From Aurifilum marmelostoma (taxonomy: Eukaryota > Ascomycota > Sordariomycetes > Diaporthales > Cryphonectriaceae): a DNA stretch of 64,000 nt. Position numbers and translations under genes: made by a program. The stretch is taken from positions 868,001 to 932,000 of the forward strand of contig JAMXSV010000028.1 in NCBI GenBank assembly GCA_027559495.1. The letters are read 5' to 3'. Shown here in pieces: positions 55,691 through 64,000 of this stretch; the first letter of the stretch is position 1, and each line of letters opens with the position of its first letter. Under the pieces are notes generated by a model. That model searched no databases. It worked only from the letters and a program-made list of their open reading frames with translations, and had not been told where the DNA came from.

Positions 55691-58600
55691 GGTGGGCATT
55701 GTTGGGCGCAGATTTTGGGAAGAATGAGGAAAATGGCGATGGTTGGAGTGGGACGGCCTTTCTTTTGTCGGCAGAAGCGATATGGTGGCAGAATACAAAC
55801 TGTACTTTGGGTCGGTCGTGTATGCCTTCGTGCATGGGTTTCGGAGTTCACCTTGTTAATAGTACGGATGAATTGATGTCTAGGTTTAAGCCACACCTTT
55901 TTTGGTCTGCCTGGAGTCAGTGATGAGAGGGGACCTTTGTCAAAACTTGGTCTGGGCCGTGTGTTACTACCTGGTATAATATTTTGCCATGGCCGAGGAT
56001 CACCATAATGAAGGGCGGCAGGATCGTTAGAAGGGATCACTTATCCACAACCCTTTCTTATTTCTGCATTGTCTTCCCACCCCTTCCGTGACGACTCTTC
56101 GGAGAATTCAATTGTGGCAGACCAGCATGTCCGCACTGAAACCCTTCTGTGTAGGAAGGAATTCTGTCCCACGTCACCGTCATTTGTTCGTCCGCTGATG
56201 ACCTCCAGGCTTCACTAAGAAAGCCAAGTCAAACCTACCTGTCCATGACGCCATACTACACGATCGGTATGATTTTAACCTTCTCGGACCCATTCGTCTG
56301 CAGATGGTTCCTGAGTTTGTGACATTGTACGTCACATTTTGACTTCTACAGGCCAAAGTCTCACTGGCCAAATGTCTACGGCTGCCCTACCCACTCATAC
56401 TACCATTGCCAGGCTTCGCGACCACTTCGTTCTACGGATTCGCTTTTCAACGAATTTGAATGGGGTTCGAGGCCACTGGAATTGTGGGAGGATACAGAAG
56501 AGAGTTGAAACGAAGTTGAAAGACGAACCAAGGACATGAGTAGAGTACTGAGCAAGATGAATCTTGATTTTCTGATCGTGGAAGGTCTGGTCATGATCAT
56601 CTGAATCTCGTATGTCGTACTCATTATCCTTCAAGTTTTTAAGCAGATGTCTTCACGAAGCAACTCGGCTGAGAGTTATATTCACATCTTCTCCGCTTGC
56701 TTGCCCCCCCCCCCGTCCCGGGGCGGTCGCTCCAACCTATCAAGGCCCCTCGTTTGAAGAGAATCGTAATTAGCTGCTTCTCTCGTTGACTCTCGTGCAT
56801 AATGTTGTTGAGGAGTCTATATAATTGTATAACCAAAGTTTCTCCATGCTGTATGGTGGTAGACAAGGTGTCGAATGTCAAACCTGAGGAGAGATGAGTC
56901 TTACGATGCCTGAGACGGGATCACTAACATTGGCAAGCCTTCCTCTCTATTCCTCTCCTCCACTACTATCAACAACCTGACTCTCTTCATCATTGATCCG
57001 ATCATCTATCCTCTTCTATTCTTAGTGGAGAGGACATTAAGCAGCTGTGGATGCTACTGCAGATGTGTGCCGGTGACCGTTATGGATTTATTTTGAGTAT
57101 TCTTGCCCGCCATGGTCATCACTTTCTATTACTCTGGCTGCTTTCTTCGTGTCTGTGCTTCATATCATAAGCATCTGCATGATCAGGACATAACAGTTCC
57201 AGAGGTCCTAGAAACTGCTCGGTAAATAAATAGATCGAGTTTACCGATCAAGTAATTGATACTGAATTGAGTTGCAGCATAAACTTCTTCCGCTGAACAT
57301 GGGATACTCCACGGAGGAAAAGGTGATTTCCAGATAAAAGACATCGCATTTGTTCAATAACCGGAACCCTGTGCATCCCTACACAAGGAATACTGTGTAC
57401 GGAGCTCATATAATTGAATACAGCCTACTGACTTGGGCTAGAGAAACTGTACTGTTCCACCAGCTTCATGTTTATGCCATTGTTCTGAAGGATCTCCAGA
57501 GATTTTCTCCATCTCTCCTTAGAGCACAAGTGATTTGATGATAACAAGCAGTACCAGGAGCGCAGTCACTATCTACACAAAAGGTGCTTGCTGCGCAAAT
57601 CATCAATAAGGCTGTCGGCACCTGGTTCAGCCCGACACCAACCCCCCCTTTCCAGACCCATTGTTCCTGCTAGGAAAGCCAGTGATCTCCTCCGCTTCTG
57701 TGGTTATTACAAAATGAGTCATTCCTGTCGTTTCCTTAAAAAGGTTCGTTCTCCAGTTGCATACTTGCCACCACACCCCCCGTTAGTGGAGAGGAGAGAA
57801 AGAAAAGGGCGGGCCGGCTCGGACACGCCGCTCGGAGCACCGAACCGCAGAGGCTATGGGAGGCTGTGTCAACTGAATCAGAGCGGGTGATATTAGTAGT
57901 GTGGAAAGGAAAAAAGGAAAAAAAGAATCTTACCTCCTCGGTGGTAGCCTCGTCATAGCGTAGGGAAGGTACCTAACTAATTACGTGGGCCTTCGTAGGC
58001 TTCACTGGCTTTCCTGTGCGAGGCTGGGGAAAACAATACCTCTGCAAAGTTATTGTTGATCAGCGTTGACCTAGGAGTCGTCAAAAGAAACAACATGGGT
58101 GGTCTGGTCAATGAGACACGTAACATAGTATTTTTGTTTCCGTTTTATGTTTCTCATCATCTTGTGGAGATCCGCGAGCTGGCCTCTGGGAGGTACGGCC
58201 GCCCACCCGTCCGCCGGCATCAACTGAGAGACACCCCATTCCCTCTTTCTCATTATTTCCCCTGCTTCTTTTTCTTCGTTGTTGTGGTAGATGTCTCAAA
58301 TGAGTCTGCCAGCCGGGCTACAGACGTTGATAGGCCAGTTGCATCTGGTCCGGGGATCAAAGCCACCAGCGCCCTCGGGTCTGGAATGTTGGCGAGGTAC
58401 GACTGACTTTGCTTGTGCTCTAAATTGTGCTTAGGACGCCTGATACTGGCACCCCCCACCCAAACATCACCCCTCTCTCCTCGTTCTCACTCTATAACGC
58501 ACACCCAAGTGAATCAGTACACGCGGCCGAGGGGTCAAATATCGCGCTCTAAATTGTGACAGCGCTAACGGGTTTGTGCTTGGAATTAGTATGGCACTGA

Positions 58601-59258
58601 CACACTCGACGAGGATGCAAGCTCGACGGGCAAGGAGGGCTGTCGAGGAGTGAGTACGTGCAGTGGTGTGCTGGCTAAGGCGGCCGTCTGGCCATGTACT
58701 TGTAGTGATATGGACCACCCTCTGCTGGTTGCGAAGTAAACTAGACCCCGAGACACATCCGCCACAATGGGCACTGTACCAATTCAGTAGCAAGCGAAGA
58801 ACTGTACAAGATGACACGAGAGACCTGTCGACGGAGCTTGCTTCCCGGTTGTCTTGTCTAGCTCACGCCTTGGGATACATTTGGCACAGGCGGGAAACCG
58901 GTCCATGGCACCTTGTGGCATATCAACGACATCTGTCCAACCCACCGTCTTGCTGGCTGAAACAGTGCTTACAGCAATACGGAGTGTTCTATAGTATTGA
59001 TACGAGGGATACGCCTATCGAGATGTAGAAGAGACGTTACTGTATCATGGCGAAGTAGATCATTCACGTAATGCCTCGTATCAAGGCTGTGGGACTGTAA
59101 AAGTTCTGGGTCCAGGACGTCATAATTATCCAGGAAGTTCATCGCTCCTCAGAGAGAGGTATAGTACAATACGAACGATATGTACTCCTCTCTCAGCGGT
59201 TTACGAGAAAGCCTCGTAGTGTATGTGACAATTACAGGTTAAGCCTGCAAGGCTATAT
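55691..59258. other. Gene-poor, AT-richer region
   Basis: About 3.6 kb, the largest gap in the window. The part from about 56550 to 57560 is AT-rich with one C11 tract (56704-56714). The part from 57590 to 58500 is more GC-rich. ORFs 57588-57890 and 58053-58406 have no domain and no convincing splice partners. No transposon ends or repeats were recognised. Confidence 0.5.
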
Positions 59259-61256
59259 TTAGTACACGCCGATGATCTCCCCAACAACAGACTTGTAGAT
59301 GCCGTTGGGATCGAAGTCTTCCCTCACTGCCTTGAACCGAGCAATGTTCTGTGTGGTCATGATTCTGTTAGTGAGCATAAGCATTATTATCGTCAAAAGC
59401 ATTAACTCACGTCTTGGTCAAGGTTCTTCAGTGCTAGGTTGAAGATGTCTCTAGTGTTCTTGGTCCAGTGAGGCCTGCATGGGAACTCATTGATGAGAGT
59501 CGTTGACAGGTTGGCGTCTGAAATCATATGTAGGGGTTAGCACACTGTCCACTGTACAGGCCAGCCTCTTTTGAAACAACGCAAGAATAACGACTTACAG
59601 AAAGGCTCGTTGAACCGCAGGTGGTCACCCACGGTGGGCCAGAAGGTGGGAAAGTCGAACATGATGGTGCCATTGGTCCAGTCGGCGCCGTCGGAGGTGT
59701 TGTAGGTGACCTGGCCCAGGAAGTCGTAGTTGGGGCGCCCGAACTTGATGTTGATGCCGCTCCGGTAGGTCGAGGTCATGTTGATGAGGTGCTCCGTGTA
59801 CTGGGCGTCAAACAGCTCGCGCACCCTCTTGAGCATGTCGTTGGCCATGGTGACGGGGAACGCCAGCTCCATGGTGTAGCCGTGCAGGCCATCATCCCAC
59901 TCCGTCTGCTGGCCTGGCCACAGCCCGCCGATCAGCACATCATAGTTGTACCCCGTGACGGGCCACTCGGTGAGCGTCTCGTCCGTGTCAGACGTGTGGA
60001 AGTTGGGGCTGGACCAGATGTCGAAGAAGATGTCCTCGGCCGCCCAGTTGGACGTCTCGAGGTACTTGCCAGAGTCGAGGAGGGCCAGCGCGGTGTCGGC
60101 CTCGAGGTGCGTGATGGAGAAGGTCGACTGCACGCCCAGCTGGTTGACTGTGCCTTCTTCCACTTCGCCGTAGGTACGGTAGTGAAACTTGCGCTTGAAG
60201 GGCCACCACTGGTACAGGTATGTAGAGTCAGTATCGTGTGGTAGTATTTGTGGCTGAGAAAGGGAAAAAGCAGAGCCGATGAGCTCGGACAAGGACCTAT
60301 CACGACGACTCCCCTCCCTCCCTCCTTCGGGAAGCCTTGGGCGAGATGGCTGTACCTACCCAGAAGTTGGCCGTTATGTAAGGAGAGATCATGCCATAAA
60401 TATCGCCGTTCAAGACGTCATCCTCGTCCAGCCTTTTTCTTTTGGTCAGTCGTCCCCTTCCACATCTAAGACAATCAAAAGGCCGAGCTGGTTGGCTTAC
60501 GTCACCTGATTCGCATATAGCACGGTCTCGGGGTAGATCTTCATCTTCAGCCTCGCGATGATACCCAACAGGCCCAGAGAGGTCGACGCGGCAAGCCACT
60601 CATCACTGCTCTCGTCCTTGACCACGGTACGGATGTTGCCCGAGCCGTCGATGATGTCCATCTCCAGCACGCCACCGACGACCACGGCGTCCGACCCCAG
60701 CGAGGTTCGGTGAGCACCCATCGCCACGCTGCCGCCGAGGCTGATGTTCCAGTTGACGAGGCCGGTGCCGATGTTGGCACCCCTCTCGTGGAGGTAGTCT
60801 GCAAGCTGAAAGAAGGTCACGCCGCCCTCCACGACCACCGTGCCAGACTCGGCGCCCTCGGTCAGGTTGAAGTCGGTGATGTTGTTGACGAGCTCTGTCC
60901 GGATGATCTCGGTAGGCACGTCCGCACACATTGTGTCATACCACATGTGGCCTTTGCCTGTGGCGCGGATGTTTGTCCCATTGGCGGCCGCAGCCTGGAC
61001 GATGGACACCACTTGCAAGGGCGGCGGCGGCCGCCTGTGTCAGTAGGTGTCTTGTTTCCTTCAACGAGAGAGGAGAGGGAAAGAGAGATAGCAATGATGG
61101 CGTACTGTCATCTACACTTGTGGCGTTGTGAACCACCGTGACATTGTAGCATGTTGGGAAGTCTGGACCGTCAAAGGAGTAGTACTCAAAGGCCTGAGCG
61201 GCGCTGGCCAGAGAAAGCACCGCGACGGCGGCGGCGGCTTGGCTAAGACACTTCAT
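59259..61256 (-). CDS. Secreted FAD-linked oxidase with D-arabinono-1,4-lactone oxidase-like C-terminus
   Basis: Six exons: 61256-61106, 61011-60501, 60438-60360, 60208-59599, 59517-59411 and 59348-59259, giving 515 residues with all phases matching. The N-terminus MKCLSQAAAAVAVLSLASAA is a signal peptide, so the protein should enter the secretory pathway. The FAD-binding (PCMH-type) part contains VSIVQAAAANGTNIRATGKG, VVEGGVTFFQLADYL, GGSVAMGAHRTSLG and LLGIIARLKMKIYPE. The C-terminal part has WWPFKRKFHYRTYGEVEE and the lactone-oxidase end RFKAVREDFDPNGIYKS. Several N-glycosylation sequons are visible (NVT, NAT, NIT, NTS). The family oxidises sugar lactones or related alcohols and makes hydrogen peroxide; the substrate is unknown. 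The splice choice at 61012 (AAG acceptor) was made to keep the frame VDDMVSIVQ. Confidence 0.85.
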
Positions 61257-62741
61257 CCTGCTTCTGCTGCTTCTGCTGGAGGAGACAGGTCGAGCTGGAG
61301 CATCTCACACGAGAGAGGACCGAGGGAGACTGGAGGATCCCCCCTCCCTTTTGGGCCCCGGCGCTGGCTGGGTGCATGCCATTCCATCCTTTATAGAGTC
61401 GAATCTCGTCCACCGTGACCCCAAAGTGCCCCAAGCCAGTGTCACCCTTCCCCCGGCCGCCGCCATGGCCTCACATGCCTCACATGAAGTCTGTCCCGCG
61501 GGGCCCGTCCCCTCTCTTGACCTGTCTTACAGGGGGGGGGGGATCTAAGTGCCCAGGAACCACCTGCCAGAAGATTGACACACCACCGAATCGGAAATTT
61601 CGGTTCATGCCGGGAGGTTTCCCCAGACGGACGCCAAGCACGGCGATGCTTGGGTCGGGCGCAGACTGCATGCGGAGGAGTCGACAGTGCCAAGGCGAAG
61701 CCCCATGACCAGCGTCGTAGACCCCCGGCCTGGGGGTATATTTCCCCTCACTGTGGTCATCATACAAGTACATTGATACGTAGCATCAGGAGCTTGAGAT
61801 CGACTGATCTGGTGTCTGCTCCGCATGATTTATTTCGATCGACGTGAATCAGAGAGAAGCTGATGTGTGTCTGTGTGTGTGTGTGCTGGCCCGGCTGAGT
61901 CGAGCATAGGCACACCGTTGTTATGTACGTAGCTCGTTGTCCATCCCTCGTCTCGCCCTGGGAGAGGTTGCCACAATGCATTCGCCGTTTAGCGGCCAAC
62001 TTGAATATCATTCAATGCATGGTTACGTGCGTCAAAAATCTTGCGGACGGCACGAGGACGAGGCCGACGCCCAGCACCAAATGTCAGATGCCTGGCGCCA
62101 CACATGGCCTCCACTGAGTGGCTTCCCAGGCTTCTCAATCGGACATGCTGTCGAACGGACCTAGATTTGAATTTCTATTCAATTTTGAGGACAATATAGT
62201 GATGAAAGAGAGAGAGGTTAGGCCGGGGCTTTTGGGGGGGGGGGTTGTTTGGATTCCAGTGACTCCTTGTGAATGGCTTATGATAATCGGTGAAATCTTG
62301 TGATCACATAGTGTTCATCACTGTCCGTACCTTAAATGATAGGCCATATATCCTTGTCAATAATACCCTTCAGAAGTGAATAATTCTGAGGTTGGGGTGT
62401 GGTGAAGGGTGTGCCCGCCGTCTTTCCCAGAAGGGTATTGTTTATGGTGGTGCGCCAAAGGACTGACTTTGCCTATAGCATCCTTTTTAGCATTATAATA
62501 GCAAATACTGATCTAGAATCTAATCTGGATGCTGGTTCTGACCCCCCCCCCCCTTCCTTTCTCTCTGCACCCACATTTTGAGCTGCGAATATGCAATCAA
62601 TCCCCTGTTCGGGCCCAGAGAGGTGCACACATCGGGGTTTAATGCTGGTATAGGCACAATATGAGATGATAATAAAACAAATCACGTTTTTTTTCTTTTC
62701 TTTTCTGCAGTCAGCTCTGTAGCGCACCATGCCTCTCCACC
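61257..62741. other. Intergenic region
   Basis: Promoter of the FAD-linked oxidase and 3' region of ADE2. It contains G11 (61532-61542), G11 (62234-62244), C12 (62542-62553) and a short GT repeat (61865-61884). ORFs here are unsupported. Confidence 0.5.
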
Positions 62742-64000
62742 TTATTTCTTGCCCATCTTCTCTAGATAGGCCTGCACATCAATCTCCTTGAGCAGGTTCG
62801 CCTTGTCATGTACCTGCTTCTCCATATCGAGTTGGTAACTCCTCATCTTCTCGTGAAGGTCGGGAATGAAAGCCCCCAAAAATCGAATGGCTAACAGTGC
62901 TGCGTTTGTAGAGTTGTTGATAGCCACGGTCGCGGTAGGCACCCCTCTCTGCAAACAAGTCAGTCGGTCGCGGAACACAGAGGGGGAAAAGAGTGAAAAA
63001 CAAGGGAATACATCCAGAGCACGGCGTCAGAAACACATACCGGCATCTGCACTATGCTCAGCAGACTGTCCAACCCGTCCAGATGTGTCGCCTTGACGGG
63101 AACACCGATCACCGGGAGGGGTGTGTACGCGGCCAGCATCCCCGGTAGGTGCGCCGCACCACCTGCAGCGGCGATGATGACCTTAATGCCCTTGGAGGCG
63201 GCCTCCGTCGCCACCTCGGCCATCTTGGCGGGTGTCCTGTGAGCGGACGTGATGTCTACCGTCCACGGCACGCCGAACTGGTTGAGGATGTCGATGCCAG
63301 CCTTCAGTACGGGCAGGTCCGAGTCAGAGCCCATGGTTACCAGGACCAGCGCATCACCCTTTGCTGCTGCGGAGCTGGGTGCGGCTTTGGGGGCTTCTGC
63401 TGACGGTCGCAGTGCCTGGCTGGCTGCCTTGAGGCGCTCTTGTCGTATCTCATCAGCCAGCTGGATGAGCGGCTGCGCGTGATCTTCCAGCTCCTGTATC
63501 GAGCCGGAACCGGTGAGAGTGATGTGACCGATTTTCCGACTAGGTTTGGACTCCTTGCCGTAGAGGTGGGGGTACACGGCTGTGCCCTTGGTATACATCT
63601 TCTTGGCCTGTTCGACGAGTCTGTGGTGGGAATCCCGGTTGGCACCGCCGAGAATGTTGATCATGATACTGGATGAGACGTGTGCCTCGAGGGCCTCTGG
63701 AAGAGGCTCGTCGAGGACCGAGTAGAGCTGAGCCTTGTACTGTGACATGTACGGCACGGCTTCGATGGTGTAGTGGCCTGAATTGTGTGGTCGTGGTGCG
63801 ATCTCGTTGACCATCACGTCTCCTAAGAAACTTGCTGTCAGCATAACTTGGCCCCAAAGATATGTGACAAGAAGATCAACGCACCATCGCTGGTCAGGAA
63901 CATCTCAACGGCAAAGACTCCTCTTCCCCACAGCTTTTCAACCACGCCGCAGGCAACCTTCTGTGCCTTCTCACACACGGCCGTAGGGACGTTACGCGGA
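62742..64000 (-). CDS. ADE2: Phosphoribosylaminoimidazole carboxylase Ade2 (5' partial)
   Basis: Purine biosynthesis enzyme converting AIR to CAIR; in fungi the ATP-grasp (PurK) and mutase (PurE) parts are fused. Visible exons are 64000-63885 (continues beyond the window), 63822-63041 and 62948-62742, about 368 residues. PurK-type sequence includes GVVEKLWGRGVFAVEMFLTS, DGDVMVNEIAPRPHNSGHYT and GKESKPSRKIGHITLTG. A Lys/Ala-rich linker follows, then PurE motifs: VLVTMGSDSDLPVLKAG, TSAHRTP, IIAAAGGAAHLPGM and PLPVIGVPV. The last exon resumes RGVPTATVAINNSTNAALLA and ends LEKMGKK. Both junctions are GT-AG and phase-consistent. No break is seen. Confidence 0.96.

Noticed and set aside
56455..56485. 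tRNA B-box-like word GGTTCGAGGCC
   Set aside because: The flanking bases do not form a five-pair T stem, and no A box or acceptor stem is present at the right distance.

Overview
The window is nuclear DNA of a filamentous ascomycete (Pezizomycotina, most likely Sordariomycetes). The signs are compact genes on both strands, many short GT-AG introns (about 50-120 bp), frequent CTAAC-type branch points, and single-copy proteins of fungal type (Ade2, Msh3, Sec9-like, Inp2/vezatin-like, Dhr2, Hpm1). I see no tRNA, rRNA, CRISPR array, transposon gene or viral gene. All splice sites below were read by eye from GT/AG consensus, frame continuity and family knowledge; no alignment was run.

Layout, left to right: MSH3 (+, 5' end outside the window, frame broken); a zinc-finger protein of unknown role (-); an accessory LPPE-motif protein (+); a very small conserved protein (+); a three-KH RNA-binding protein (-); a CENP-K-like kinetochore protein (+); dUTPase (+); pyridoxal kinase (-); PCNA (-); an Inp2/vezatin-like membrane protein (-); EMC6 (+); a GTPBP1/2-type GTPase (-, frame broken); a Sec9/SNAP-25-like SNARE (+); a Dhr2-like DEAH/DEIH helicase (+); SDHAF3 (+); a Baeyer-Villiger-type monooxygenase (-, frame broken); Hpm1 (+); a GPI-anchored Ser/Thr-rich surface protein (+); Ptc7 (-); SDH2 (+); a secreted FAD-linked oxidase (-); ADE2 (-, 5' end outside the window).

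Two functional groups stand out. One is S-phase and genome maintenance: MSH3, the CENP-K-like gene, dUTPase and PCNA. The last three have clusters of MCB-like ACGCG sites upstream, as expected for G1/S (MBF) control. The other is mitochondrial: SDH2, its dedicated assembly factor SDHAF3, and Ptc7.

The most unusual observations are: a Sec9-like SNARE whose second SNARE helix has serine instead of glutamine at the ionic zero layer; three conserved genes each interrupted by one small frameshift, two of them in runs of C and one of these in MSH3 itself; and about a dozen poly(G)/poly(C) tracts of 10-14 bases in non-coding DNA. I see no clear previously undescribed multi-gene system. The gene-poor stretches (46.0-49.2, 49.9-52.1 and 55.7-59.3 kb) hold no ORF that I can support.
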